From positions 1,038,501-1,102,500 of the forward strand of contig NZ_ASXP01000001.1 in the NCBI RefSeq assembly GCF_000445445.1: a DNA stretch of 64,000 nt, read 5' to 3'. How positions within the stretch are numbered: the first letter of the stretch is position 1; every line of letters starts with the position of its first letter. Below, in pieces: positions 24,869 through 33,975 of this stretch. The stretch comes from Sporomusa ovata DSM 2662. GTDB taxonomy: Bacteria; Bacillota; Negativicutes; Sporomusales; Sporomusaceae. The notes under the pieces are model-generated. The model was not told where the DNA came from. It did no database searches and saw nothing but the letters and a program-made list of their open reading frames with translations. The position numbers and the translations under genes were made by a program.

Positions 24869-26881
24869 ATGTTTGTTAGGATAAAGAAACGTGATGGACG
24901 AGAAGCTGATTTTGATGAAAGTAAAATAACCGAAGCGATATATAAAGCGGCGAAGGCAGTAGGCGGGGCAGACAGGGAACTGGCATTAGAACTCACGCTT
25001 AATGTACTAAAATTTCTAAAACAACAATATAATGGTGGTTTATTTGGAGTAGAAGATGTGCAGGATGCTGTTGAAAAGGTATTAATTGAAACAGGCCATG
25101 CCAAAACAGCAAAAGCTTATATTTTGTACCGGGACAAGCGTAATCGCTTGCGAGACGCTAAATCAGATCTAATGGACGCAGTGGGTGAAATTCTGGTTGA
25201 AACCAGTCGTGAGAACGCGAATGTTTCGAATTCACCATCGGCGAAGATGTTGCAAATAGCCAGTGCTGCCAGCAAAGCCTTCTATTTAAACCGACTTATC
25301 CCAGAAAAGTTTGCGCAAGCTCATGTTAAAGGGGATTATCACATTCATGATTTGGACTTTTATGGGAAAACATTGACTTGTGTCCAAATTCCTCTGGGAA
25401 AACTACTTAACAGCGGCTTTAATAACGGGCATGGCTATATTCGTTCTCCCAAACGCCCTGCATCAGCTACTGCGCTTGCGGCCATTATCTTGCAGAGTTC
25501 ACAAAACGATATGCATGGCGGGCAGTCGTTTGCTTTTTTCGACCGTGATATTGCACCCTTTATGGAAAAGGCTAGTAATGAAGAAGTATATCAGGCTATG
25601 GAAGCGTTGATCTACAATTTAAATAGTATGCATTCCCGGGCAGGTGCGCAAGTACCATTTTCCAGTCTTAATATCGGGACTGAAACTTCTCCAACCGGGC
25701 GGGCAGTAATAAAAAATGTATTGTTAGCTTATGAAAAAGGGTTAGGGCGGGGTGAAAATCCTATTTTCCCGAATATAATTTTCCGCCTTCAGGAAGGAGT
25801 TAATTTTAATCCTGGTGATCCTAACTATGATTTGTTCAAGCTGGCAATTCGGGTTGCAGCTCAACGTCTTAATCCTACTTTTAGTTTTATGGATTCATCC
25901 TTTAATAAAGCCTATGGAGATCAAGTTGGCTATATGGGCTGTCGTACCAGGGTAATGGCTAATCGCTGCGGTCCGGAAGTAACTGATGGACGCGGAAATT
26001 TGAGCTTTACCACAATTAATTTGCCGCGTTTAGCTATAAAAGCCGAGCGTAATTTTATGAAATTCTATGAAAGTCTTGCTGAACTGATTGACTTAACATG
26101 TGAGCAGCTTTATCATCGTTTCCAGGTGCAGTCTAAGCTGAGGGTGCGTGATATGCCGTTTTTGATGGGACAGGGTCTATATATTGATTCGGACAAGCTA
26201 AATCCCAATGATTACATTGAAGAGGTTATAAAACAGGGTACGTTATCAGCCGGCTTTATCGGTTTGGCTGAAACGCTGACAGCTTTAACAGGATGCCATC
26301 ATGGCGAAAATGAAGAATCCCAAATTATGGGGGAAGAAATCATAGCTTTTATGCGTGATAAGCTCGACCGGGCTGCTGAGCATTATGATTTGAACTATAC
26401 GTTACTAGCAACACCGGCTGAAGGGCTATCAGGACGATTTGTAAAAATGGACCGCCGGGAGTATGGTATTATTCCCGGTGTTACCGATAAAGAATACTAC
26501 ACCAATTCATTTCATATCCCTGTTGGCTATCCGATAAGCATTTTTGACAAAATTCGTATTGAGGGTGTATATCATAAGTACACTAATGCCGGACATATCA
26601 GCTATGTTGAATTTGGTGCACCTCCTGTCAACAATTTAGGAGCATTAGAGGAAATTATTCGCTATATGCGCAAATGTGATTTTGGCTATGCCGGCTTTAA
26701 CTTTCCCGTTGATTTCTGTGAAGGTTGCGGACATCTGGGAGTAATTGACACTGATGAATGCCCATCATGCGGGACTACCAGTATTCGGCGTGTTCGCCGT
26801 ATTACCGGTTATTTAAGTACTGTTGACCGGTTTAATGATGCCAAGTTAAAGGAATTAAACCAGCGCGTATGCCATATTTAG
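24869..26881 (+). CDS. nrdD: Anaerobic (class III) ribonucleoside-triphosphate reductase
   Basis: NrdD reduces ribonucleoside triphosphates to dNTPs using a glycyl radical. The 670 residues begin with an ATP-cone (about 3-93) for allosteric control. The catalytic barrel follows, and the C-terminus has the zinc site CEGCG...CPSCG and the radical loop ITGYLS with G647. Oxygen sensitivity of the glycyl radical implies an anaerobic lifestyle. Its activase gene nrdG starts 9 bases later. Confidence 0.96.
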   Translation: MFVRIKKRDGREADFDESKITEAIYKAAKAVGGADRELALELTLNVLKFLKQQYNGGLFGVEDVQDAVEKVLIETGHAKTAKAYILYRDKRNRLRDAKSDLMDAVGEILVETSRENANVSNSPSAKMLQIASAASKAFYLNRLIPEKFAQAHVKGDYHIHDLDFYGKTLTCVQIPLGKLLNSGFNNGHGYIRSPKRPASATALAAIILQSSQNDMHGGQSFAFFDRDIAPFMEKASNEEVYQAMEALIYNLNSMHSRAGAQVPFSSLNIGTETSPTGRAVIKNVLLAYEKGLGRGENPIFPNIIFRLQEGVNFNPGDPNYDLFKLAIRVAAQRLNPTFSFMDSSFNKAYGDQVGYMGCRTRVMANRCGPEVTDGRGNLSFTTINLPRLAIKAERNFMKFYESLAELIDLTCEQLYHRFQVQSKLRVRDMPFLMGQGLYIDSDKLNPNDYIEEVIKQGTLSAGFIGLAETLTALTGCHHGENEESQIMGEEIIAFMRDKLDRAAEHYDLNYTLLATPAEGLSGRFVKMDRREYGIIPGVTDKEYYTNSFHIPVGYPISIFDKIRIEGVYHKYTNAGHISYVEFGAPPVNNLGALEEIIRYMRKCDFGYAGFNFPVDFCEGCGHLGVIDTDECPSCGTTSIRRVRRITGYLSTVDRFNDAKLKELNQRVCHI

Positions 26882-26890
26882 GAGTAAAAA

Positions 26891-27427
26891 ATGGAAATTA
26901 GACTTGCTGGGATAACGGAAGAAAGTATTGTGGATGGTCCGGGATTACGACTGGTAGTATTTACCCAAGGCTGTTCACACAAATGTGAGGGTTGTCATAA
27001 CCCGGATACACATGATATAAATGGCGGTTATGTTACTGAGGTTGAGGATCTGTTTCTCTACATTGAAAAAATTTTTATCCGTAATAAATTGTTAAAGGGG
27101 GTAACTTTTTCCGGTGGAGAACCCTTTCTTCAAGCGAAACAGCTGTCCTTGCTAGCTCAAAAATTAAAGATATTGGGTCTGAACATTGTTACTTACAGTG
27201 GGTTTACTTTTGAGCAGTTGGCAGTGATGGCGGTCAATCACAAAAGCATTGGAGATTTGGTTAAACAAACCGACATTTTGATAGACGGTTTATATCATGC
27301 AGCTGAACGTGATTTAGGGCTGGCCTTCCGCGGTTCTCGAAATCAGCGTTTGATTGATGTAGCAGCAACAATCTCCGCTGGGCGAGTGGTATTATGGGAA
27401 GATAGCTTGCAAAAACGCTGGGCGTAA
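26891..27427 (+). CDS. nrdG: Anaerobic ribonucleotide reductase activating protein NrdG
   Basis: This radical SAM enzyme generates the glycyl radical on NrdD. The 178 residues carry the iron-sulfur motif C28-x3-C32-x2-C35 (CSHKCEGC) and the SAM-binding GGEP motif (TFSGGEPF). Length and order after nrdD are typical. Confidence 0.95.
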   Translation: MEIRLAGITEESIVDGPGLRLVVFTQGCSHKCEGCHNPDTHDINGGYVTEVEDLFLYIEKIFIRNKLLKGVTFSGGEPFLQAKQLSLLAQKLKILGLNIVTYSGFTFEQLAVMAVNHKSIGDLVKQTDILIDGLYHAAERDLGLAFRGSRNQRLIDVAATISAGRVVLWEDSLQKRWA

Positions 27428-27559
27428 AGCACCCTGCTTTTCAAAGCGAATTCTTAGAGTAACTTGTCATCAGATAATTTTAATGAAATATTGGTATACT
27501 ATTGTAGTGTTACCCATAATTGCGATTATGGGCAGACATTACAGGTGGATGTGATAAAA

Positions 27560-29296
27560 ATGTCCTGGCATTTAAAAGAACGCCTGCAAAAAATTGTGGC
27601 TGCTGAGCAAGGAACTCTGGTCTATGCGCCGGGTTCCCGCCAGCCTATGGCTCTTGTTTACCCGAATACGTATCATGTTGGGATGTCCAACCTTGGAATG
27701 CATATTATCTATGAGCAGATAAACAGCCGAGGCGATACAGCCTGTGAACGGCTGTTTTTGCCTGATAAAAAAACACTAGACGAGTATATTCGAACAAACA
27801 CGCCTTTATTAACATTAGAGAATCAGTTACCATTATATGAATTTCCGTTGATTGCTTTTGCTGTTTCTTTTGAGATGGACTATTTTAATTTGCTTGCTAT
27901 TTTACTGACAGGTAAAGTTCCGGTATTGGCGGCTGACCGGGGAGACAGTGATCCGTTGGTAATTATCGGCGGTCCATGTGCTACCTTTAATCCCGAACCA
28001 TTGGCTGACTTTGTTGATGTTTGTATAATTGGTGAGGGAGAAGAAGTAATCCAGGACTTCTTGGATAGTTATTATGATAGTATGCACCAAGGGCTGCCAA
28101 GAGAAGAACTATTGTTGCGGTTGGCGCAAATTGAAGGCGTTTATGTTCCCCGCTTTTATCAGCCTGTATATGCTGATGACGGCATTATTGAATGCTATGA
28201 ACGACATCCGGCACTGCCAGCTACCAAGGTGAGGCGCCGGTTTATTAAGGATTTAGGGAAATATCCTGCACAAACGGTGATTGTTACCTCGGAAACTGAG
28301 TTTAAGGATATGTTTCTAATTGAGGTTGCCAGAGGCTGTGGAAGGCATTGTCGCTTCTGTATGGCTGGTTATTGTTTCCGTAATCCCAGAGTTCGGCCTT
28401 TAGCACAGATTGCTGAAGGTGTAAAGAGGGCTAAGTTGCTCAGGGCGAAAGTCGGCCTAATGGGTGCCGCTATCTCTGACTATCCGGAAATTGATGCTCT
28501 TTGTCAGCTCATTTTAGATGCGGGGCTTACGATGTCAGTTGCATCACTACGAGCTGATTCGCTGACGCCTGGCTTGGTAGAGGCTTTGGCTGCCAGCGGC
28601 CACAAGACCATTACGCTGGCACCGGAAGCCGGCAGTGAGCGAATGCGGCGGGTAATCAATAAAGGGATTACTGATGAGCATTTATTCCACGCCATAGCTG
28701 CTGCGACAATGGCCGGAATTCCCCATGTCCGGTTATATACCATGATTGGGTTACCGGGAGAAAGTGAGCAGGATGTTGAGGCTATCATTGAAATGGTCCA
28801 CAAGGTCAAGGACCATATGGAATTTTTAGGGAATAAGGCAATGGTAACAGTAAGTATTAATCCCTTTATTCCTAAGCCGTTTACGCCATTTCAGTGGTTG
28901 CCGATGGCTTCGATGGAGGAAGTGTCTTCCAGATTGAAATATATCCAAACCATTTTGAAAAAAAGGAAAGGTGTAGAGGTATTAATTGAGCAACCTAAAG
29001 AAGCGTATATCCAAAGTGTTTTGGCGCGAGGTGATCGCAGGTTAGGGCAAGTATTGCTTATCGCTGCGACTAATGGTGGTGTCAAGGGGTGGAAACAGGC
29101 TCTTAAAGCGCATCAGGTTAGTGAAGAGTTCTATTTATATCGCCCAAGAGGTGAGGACGAAGTTTTGCCATGGGATAACTTGAGCATGGGTTTCGACACA
29201 GCATATCTATTGGCTGAATATCATCAAGCGCGAGCAGAAAAATACACCCCGCCATGTAGTGCAGGGTGTAAAAGATGTGGTGTGTGTCAAGAATAA
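27560..29296 (+). CDS. Radical SAM protein, TIGR03960-like
   Basis: This 578-residue protein has an N-terminal B12-binding-like region, then the radical SAM core with CGRHCRFC (CxxxCxxC), APEAGSERMRRVINKG and YTMIGLPGE. It resembles the uncharacterised TIGR03960 family, usually encoded next to a DUF2344 partner. That partner is not present here. The C-terminus has an extra cysteine cluster, CSAGCKRCGVC. ATG 27560 gives the conserved start; the open frame extends to 27464 but the upstream codons lack family character. Confidence 0.82.
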   Translation: MSWHLKERLQKIVAAEQGTLVYAPGSRQPMALVYPNTYHVGMSNLGMHIIYEQINSRGDTACERLFLPDKKTLDEYIRTNTPLLTLENQLPLYEFPLIAFAVSFEMDYFNLLAILLTGKVPVLAADRGDSDPLVIIGGPCATFNPEPLADFVDVCIIGEGEEVIQDFLDSYYDSMHQGLPREELLLRLAQIEGVYVPRFYQPVYADDGIIECYERHPALPATKVRRRFIKDLGKYPAQTVIVTSETEFKDMFLIEVARGCGRHCRFCMAGYCFRNPRVRPLAQIAEGVKRAKLLRAKVGLMGAAISDYPEIDALCQLILDAGLTMSVASLRADSLTPGLVEALAASGHKTITLAPEAGSERMRRVINKGITDEHLFHAIAAATMAGIPHVRLYTMIGLPGESEQDVEAIIEMVHKVKDHMEFLGNKAMVTVSINPFIPKPFTPFQWLPMASMEEVSSRLKYIQTILKKRKGVEVLIEQPKEAYIQSVLARGDRRLGQVLLIAATNGGVKGWKQALKAHQVSEEFYLYRPRGEDEVLPWDNLSMGFDTAYLLAEYHQARAEKYTPPCSAGCKRCGVCQE

Positions 29297-29314
29297 GGAT
29301 TTCGGAATATAAAC

Positions 29315-29346
29315 AAAAAGCAGAGCGGTTCGCTCTGCTTTTATTA
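29315..29346 (+). terminator. Terminator after the radical SAM gene
   Basis: AAAAAGCAGAGCG and CGCTCTGCTTTT form a strong hairpin with a three-base loop and a T tract. Confidence 0.9.
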
Positions 29347-29376
29347 CTATTGTTGTACTAACATGATTATATTCTA

Positions 29377-29461
29377 TGGTGGAGGGAGGTGGATTCGAAC
29401 CACCGAAGTCGAAGACGGCAGATTTACAGTCTGCTCCCTTTAGCCACTCGGGAATCCCTCC
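29377..29461 (-). tRNA. tRNA-Tyr (GTA)
   Basis: The minus strand folds as an 85-base class II tRNA. Acceptor GGAGGGA pairs with TCCCTCC, the discriminator is A and CCA is encoded. The anticodon stem-loop CAGACTGTAAATCTG gives anticodon GTA. A long variable arm and the TTCGAAT T-loop are present. Confidence 0.95.
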
Positions 29462-29699
29462 AGGATAACTAGCTGAACTGCTCTGGCACATTCAATAAAA
29501 CATATTCTATCATGTCTATTTAGCAATTTCAAGCCCTAATGCAGCCACAATATGATAAATTGTTATGTTTTATTGCTGCCTGTCTGGTTCGTTCCTGGGC
29601 TGTTTTTTATTTTCATCTGCCAGAAATAAAGGTTTTTGGAAAAGAATGTAGAAATGAAAAATTATAGAAATAATTATTTATTGATAAGGGGATGCTTTT

Positions 29700-29828
29700 A
29701 TGATTAAGGCGTTTGGTCGTATAGTATTTTTTGTTATTTCAATGATCAATCCCCGTTTTGGGCACACTAAGAAAAAAGTTAAAGAAGTTGTAAATGTAAA
29801 ATATCCTGTATATAAGAAAGCAGGCTAA
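29700..29828 (+). CDS. Short membrane-associated hypothetical protein
   Basis: A 42-residue frame starts at ATG 29700 after AAGGGGATG. Residues 5-17 (FGRIVFFVISMIN) are hydrophobic, followed by a lysine-rich tail. It is followed at once by the two-hairpin element, which acts as its terminator. No family recognised. Confidence 0.5.
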   Translation: MIKAFGRIVFFVISMINPRFGHTKKKVKEVVNVKYPVYKKAG

Positions 29829-29830
29829 AT

Positions 29831-29910
29831 TGACGCTCCATCATCAGGGATGGGGCGGTTTGTTTGTGTAGCTCACTCTCAGCTTCAATTGGGGGTGGCT
29901 TTTTGTTTTT
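29831..29910 (+). ncRNA. Two-hairpin element (copy 2)
   Basis: The first stem is GCTCCAT/ATGGGGC (7 bp, one G-T pair) with a loop like that of copy 1. The second hairpin is GC-CACTC with GGGTG-GC, its loop beginning TCAGC, then a T tract. The layout and loop motifs match 11731-11806. It is 3' of a 42-residue gene. Confidence 0.5.
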
Positions 29911-29979
29911 ACTGCTGAAATTGCATGGCGAATGTAAGTTCATTTACATATAATAATAGGGAAGGAAACATGAAAAATA

Positions 29980-30012
29980 ATAAAACAAACCTCTTTATAT
30001 AAATAAGAGGTT
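29980..30012 (-). terminator. Hairpin on the 3' side of the tRNA-Pro fragment
   Basis: AACCTCTT and AAGAGGTT enclose a nine-base loop, followed on the minus strand by TTGTTTT. It is probably the original terminator of tRNA-Pro. The remaining bases between 29911 and 30230 hold no gene apart from the tRNA fragment. Confidence 0.6.
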
Positions 30013-30093
30013 GTAAATAGCAATAGAATGCTTACTTTAAATTTTGATTGTTAGAAGTTTATCAAGGCTTCGGGATGCCTTAGTAGACTTATC

Positions 30094-30138
30094 TGGTCGG
30101 GGCGACAGGATTCGAACCTGCGGCCTCTTGGTCCCGAA
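30094..30138 (-). other. attL: 3' fragment of tRNA-Pro (CGG)
   Basis: The minus strand reads from the anticodon loop (TTCGGGA, anticodon CGG) through the T arm to the acceptor CGCCCCG, discriminator A and CCA. The 5' half is absent, and the sequence to the right is phage DNA leading into an integrase. This is a classic attachment-site remnant, and the complete tRNA should be at the right prophage end, outside the window. Confidence 0.75.
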
Positions 30139-30230
30139 ATAAGATATTATGTCTAATATTGTCGAATCGTATACATACATTCGGTATTTTTGCTTATTAT
30201 TGTAAACTATGTAGCATGTTTTATAATGGT

Positions 30231-31439
30231 TTATTTGCCCTCCGTTAGAAGTTCGTTAGAAGTGTTAGAAGAGGGTAAAGGCGCTTCTTTCGGCTTTGCG
30301 GGCTTCCGTTTTCCTTTATTCATGCGCTTTTGAAAGGCTTTTATAGCGTTGTGATGCGTATTGCTGGAGGGATGCGCGTACGTCTTGTGACTAAAGCTGG
30401 CGTCATAATGGCCTAAGAGCTCGCTGATGGTCTCCATGGAGACACCGGAGTCACGCAAGATAGTAGCAAAGCTATGCCGTAGATCGTGAAAGCGCATGGC
30501 CGCTAAACTATTTTGAGTCAAAAACTTAGCAAAGCGCCGGTCAATATAATCCGGACTATACGGACGGCCATTTACTAACTGAATGTTAACCAGATTATCA
30601 GTATTCGTCCATTTCTTTTCTGTTAGTACCGCTTCTTGCTCTTCTTTGAGCTGACTCAGGGCCGCAAGGGTATCTTTCGGTACTGGAACAAACCTGTCCG
30701 AGTTATCAGTCTTTAAATCGACGAAGCCCAGCTTTCCTTTGTTCTCGCCTTCTTTGATATAGTCATAGGCAACTTCTACATAAATTTCTTGCTTGATAAA
30801 GTCAATATTTTGCCAACGTAGTCCGGCGACTTCAGCATTGCGTAAACCACAGGTACCAGCAAGCCTGATCGGCATGTCCATTGGCTGATCATTTTTAGCA
30901 GCCAATGTAATCATTTTCTGTAGATCTTCCGCCTCCAAAAAATGCGGCTTAAACTTCGAGCGTTCGGGTAGCATCACTGTCCTGGCCGGGCTTTTGACCA
31001 GAAGGTCTTTATCTACGGCCCAGGCTAATGCTCCTTTCAGTAACGACATTTCATGGCGGACGGAAGTGGCAGACAGTCCCTGCTCGAATAGGTAGGTCAT
31101 GTAGGTTTCGATGTGTAAGGGCTGCACCTTCTGTAGTTTCATCTGCCCGATAGAATGTTTCTCCAGGCGATTTAGGAAGTGTTCATAGGTTTCCTTGGTG
31201 GAGGCTGCGAGCTTTTTTGTTGGGAGCCATTGATTCTTTAGAAAGCCAGAAAAAGTTAATTTGCTTGGTTCAACCCAGACTCCGCGGTCCCTGTCGGTTC
31301 CAATATTCCGCTCCGCCTTTTCGGCTTCATCCTCAGAGTCATATCCGGAAAGCCATTTTTGTTTGCGGCGTTTGGTTTTGGGATCAATGCCCATTTCTAT
31401 TACGACATAGTACTTATTCCCTTTCTTGATAACTGCCAT
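30231..31439 (-). CDS. int: Phage tyrosine integrase
   Basis: This 402-residue tyrosine recombinase would integrate the phage into tRNA-Pro. It has an N-terminal arm-binding domain (about 1-60), a core-binding SAM-like domain (about 65-150), and a catalytic domain with R200 (CGLRNAE), H318-x-x-R321-H322 (HDLRH) and the nucleophile Y354. The 3' end lies 92 bases from the tRNA-Pro fragment, the usual arrangement for attL. Confidence 0.95.
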   Translation of the reverse strand: MAVIKKGNKYYVVIEMGIDPKTKRRKQKWLSGYDSEDEAEKAERNIGTDRDRGVWVEPSKLTFSGFLKNQWLPTKKLAASTKETYEHFLNRLEKHSIGQMKLQKVQPLHIETYMTYLFEQGLSATSVRHEMSLLKGALAWAVDKDLLVKSPARTVMLPERSKFKPHFLEAEDLQKMITLAAKNDQPMDMPIRLAGTCGLRNAEVAGLRWQNIDFIKQEIYVEVAYDYIKEGENKGKLGFVDLKTDNSDRFVPVPKDTLAALSQLKEEQEAVLTEKKWTNTDNLVNIQLVNGRPYSPDYIDRRFAKFLTQNSLAAMRFHDLRHSFATILRDSGVSMETISELLGHYDASFSHKTYAHPSSNTHHNAIKAFQKRMNKGKRKPAKPKEAPLPSSNTSNELLTEGK

Positions 31440-31554
31440 GCTAAGTCCTCCATATGCAAAATCCCAACGATTGGGACTATGATAAAGACACAGCGGAAAA
31501 GCTGTGCCTTATTGATCTGATGATGTTGGGTCTACTTTATTAGGTGTTACCCTG

Positions 31555-32031
31555 CTATTTAGCCTGTTTTCTCAGTTGCACGATGTTTCTGTCATGCTGG
31601 GCAACCTTGCTTACCACATAAGATAAATCAGTCTGCAGAGCGTCTAAACGTTCGTCAAGGTGTTCTTTAAGCTGGCTGATTTCATCCCCACGCAACTCAA
31701 ATGGACGCCTGGCGAGTGTGCGAATGCGGATTTCATGGTCGCCGGTGACTTCGGTAACCGATTTAAAATCTTCGAGAATCGCCATAGCCTGTTTGTCCAG
31801 TTTTTTGTCGATATGCTGGAGCATGGGTTTGACATCTTCCTGGGTTTCATGGCCTAAAGCGTCTATTTTGGCATTAACTTCTGCTATGTCTGATTTTAAT
31901 TCGCTGCGTACAGCATCAAGTTCATCCATTACTTGAGTGTGGGATTCAGTTACTATACAACGAACGCTTTGAATATCTGCTTCCATAATTGTCAGCTTGT
32001 CAAATATGTTTTTTAATAGATCTTCACCCAT
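31555..32031 (-). CDS. Coiled-coil phage protein (paralogue A)
   Basis: This 158-residue, mostly helical protein has heptad patterns over residues 1-90 and 110-150. The likely start is ATG 32031, 4 bases after the upstream gene's stop; longer in-frame starts overlap that gene. It shares the segment ELKSDIA and a charged C-terminal pattern with the 107-residue neighbour, so the two are probably paralogues. Function unknown. Confidence 0.55.
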   Translation of the reverse strand: MGEDLLKNIFDKLTIMEADIQSVRCIVTESHTQVMDELDAVRSELKSDIAEVNAKIDALGHETQEDVKPMLQHIDKKLDKQAMAILEDFKSVTEVTGDHEIRIRTLARRPFELRGDEISQLKEHLDERLDALQTDLSYVVSKVAQHDRNIVQLRKQAK

Positions 32032-32035
32032 AGTC

Positions 32036-32359
32036 TCATCTCGCTTTCTTAAGCAGTCTGATATCGGCTTCATGCTCAAAGGTAATGTCGTGCAATGCAT
32101 CCATTTTGGCATCAATTCTTGGCAAGAGGTCAGTTTTTTCGCCAAGCAAATTTACCATATTGGTTATGCCCTCAAAACCAGAATCGACTTTGGATTCGAG
32201 GGTGGCGATATCGGATTTAAGTTCGGCTTTAACTGCAGCTAACTCCTCTTTGGTTGCCATTGTAGCCTTGATTTCTTCTAGTTCAGATCCAACATGCCCA
32301 ACGGCTCCGATTAGCTGTTCCAGTAATTTTTCGATACGGTCAAATTTTTCTTCACTCAT
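32036..32359 (-). CDS. Coiled-coil phage protein (paralogue B)
   Basis: This 107-residue helical protein starts MSEEKFDRIEKLLEQL and contains MATKEELAAVKAELKSDIA, a continuous coiled coil. It shares motifs with both flanking small genes, suggesting tandem duplication. A GTGAGG site precedes its ATG. No enzymatic motif. Possibly a structural partner or lysogenic-conversion factor; this is inference. Confidence 0.55.
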   Translation of the reverse strand: MSEEKFDRIEKLLEQLIGAVGHVGSELEEIKATMATKEELAAVKAELKSDIATLESKVDSGFEGITNMVNLLGEKTDLLPRIDAKMDALHDITFEHEADIRLLKKAR

Positions 32360-32368
32360 GGTTGTACC

Positions 32369-32632
32369 TCACTTAGCTTTTCTCCATGCGGATAATTCTG
32401 ATTCTGTTTGAAGCTGACGTAACGCAAGAATATTAACGGATTCGCCTTGTGTAGTTTGCGTGGTTAAAACAGTATCTATTTTCTTATCAAGGTCACGGTA
32501 TGATTGCTGGATCAACTCAATAATAGATTGGTCGGTGTCTTTAAGATTTTTAACATCTTCTTTTGTGGCCATTTGCGATTCGATATTCGTTATTTTTTGT
32601 AAAAGCAATTCCAGTAATTCATGGTCTGTCAT
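32369..32632 (-). CDS. Coiled-coil phage protein (paralogue C)
   Basis: This 87-residue protein has the MATKEDVKNLK motif shared with paralogue B, followed by helices. AAGGAG precedes the ATG. Just upstream, an 18-codon frame starting MSEERLKLARS (32675 leftward) repeats the start and leader of paralogue B and looks like a broken fourth copy. Confidence 0.55.
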   Translation of the reverse strand: MTDHELLELLLQKITNIESQMATKEDVKNLKDTDQSIIELIQQSYRDLDKKIDTVLTTQTTQGESVNILALRQLQTESELSAWRKAK

Positions 32633-32696
32633 TATTATTCAACTCCTTGCTAGCTTTAATCTTTCTTCGCTCATGGTGATACCTCGCTTTTGTTAT

Positions 32697-33866
32697 TTAT
32701 ACACCAACTAAAATTAATTCAACCTGTCCACGCACTTCAGATAGCTCTTGAAACAATATATTCTTTAAACTATTTTTGATTTGCTGGGATTGATGCGGAC
32801 TTAACTTGGGTTTAATGTTAGGAAGGCATAATTTGATATGTTCAATCATAAAATATGCGATCATTGAACAAGCTTTTTGAGTTTCTTCTTCTTCAAGAAA
32901 GGATAAATAATATAGTCTTTGGCTTTCGTATGGCTGGTTATCATCAGTCTGTTTAGGATCATTTGGGAAGATTATTTTTTGGATACGATCTATTTCGCTA
33001 TAGAAATGTTTTGTAGTTGATTGCTTTATCAATAAAAAATACATTTTAGAACTAATTCTTTTATTTAAAATATAGTCAATGCAACTTAAACGAAATTTGA
33101 TTAGTTCACATAAAAGTAAATGATATTCCGTATCGTGCACAATTCCACAACTTCCGAGTTCTTCATGTCTAGTGAATAGATGAGCTAGTTTTGCAAATTT
33201 TTTACCTAAAATATCAATTTCATCTTCAGAGAATTCACAGGTTATCGGAGCGCCAGGTAAAATTTTGGGTTTATTCTGTTTGTGTTTTACTTCTTTTTCT
33301 CTATAGATATCCGAAAATACTTCATTGGGATTGCGACCAGCATCGACTTCGTTTTTAAACTCCTTGAATCTTTCGAGTACTCCATTCATATTATCGTTAG
33401 TTGTGGTGCTAGTAGTATTGCCTGTTTTATTAGATGTAATATGCATAACGCTAATAGTCGCTAATAAATGACTGATATCAGAATCAGTTAACCGATTTCT
33501 TAATTGAATTGGCAGTTCACGCTTTCTTATTAATAAATTTTCTCTCATTTTCTTTAAGACATAGTTTTTAGGTGGAAAAAATACTCCCATAGCTATTGTA
33601 CACACAATAATGCCAAATAACGCAATTAATGCTGTGGTAAAATCCTTGTGGTATGCAATTATTAAAATCAAAACAGGGACGCCTATAAATAGTTTTCCTC
33701 CAAGGTTTTGTAATAAGGAAGGATGAGTTAAGGTTATTAAGTCATCGTTACTAACGTACACACGGTTCTTTTCTAATAATTCTTTAATGTCTTGGCTTAT
33801 AGTGTAATATCTAAATGCAGTTCCAAAAAATAATGACGGAATAAGGGCGAGTAAAAAAACAGACAT
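32697..33866 (-). CDS. Phage-encoded membrane protein of unknown function
   Basis: This 389-residue protein has an N-terminal hydrophobic segment (about 2-20) and a pair of helices (about 57-97), then a cytoplasmic domain with a serine/threonine-rich linker near 145-160 and an alpha-helical C-terminal half. No family recognised. It is expressed away from the lytic genes, between integrase and repressor, where superinfection-exclusion and other lysogeny-expressed genes often sit. GGGGG precedes the start, and a phage operator-like 10-mer lies 23 bases upstream. Confidence 0.6.
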   Translation of the reverse strand: MSVFLLALIPSLFFGTAFRYYTISQDIKELLEKNRVYVSNDDLITLTHPSLLQNLGGKLFIGVPVLILIIAYHKDFTTALIALFGIIVCTIAMGVFFPPKNYVLKKMRENLLIRKRELPIQLRNRLTDSDISHLLATISVMHITSNKTGNTTSTTTNDNMNGVLERFKEFKNEVDAGRNPNEVFSDIYREKEVKHKQNKPKILPGAPITCEFSEDEIDILGKKFAKLAHLFTRHEELGSCGIVHDTEYHLLLCELIKFRLSCIDYILNKRISSKMYFLLIKQSTTKHFYSEIDRIQKIIFPNDPKQTDDNQPYESQRLYYLSFLEEEETQKACSMIAYFMIEHIKLCLPNIKPKLSPHQSQQIKNSLKNILFQELSEVRGQVELILVGV

Positions 33867-33888
33867 ATGGTATTATATCCCCCTTAAA

Positions 33889-33898
33889 GGTGCGGCAC
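33889..33898. promoter_or_regulatory. Operator-like 10-mer GGTGCGGCAC upstream of the membrane protein gene
   Basis: The same 10-mer occurs at 36372-36381 beside the Arc-like repressor gene, with two further partial copies there. It may link the two loci in one regulon. Confidence 0.4.
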
Positions 33899-33975
33899 TT
33901 TTCCGCTTATTTTTGTTTCTTCGTCAAATTCATTCTTTGTCGGACAATTCGAGGTAAAATTTTTAGTTCGCCAGG

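Noticed and set aside
20300..30000. CRISPR array
   Set aside because: No regularly spaced direct repeats of 24-40 bases were seen here or elsewhere in the window.
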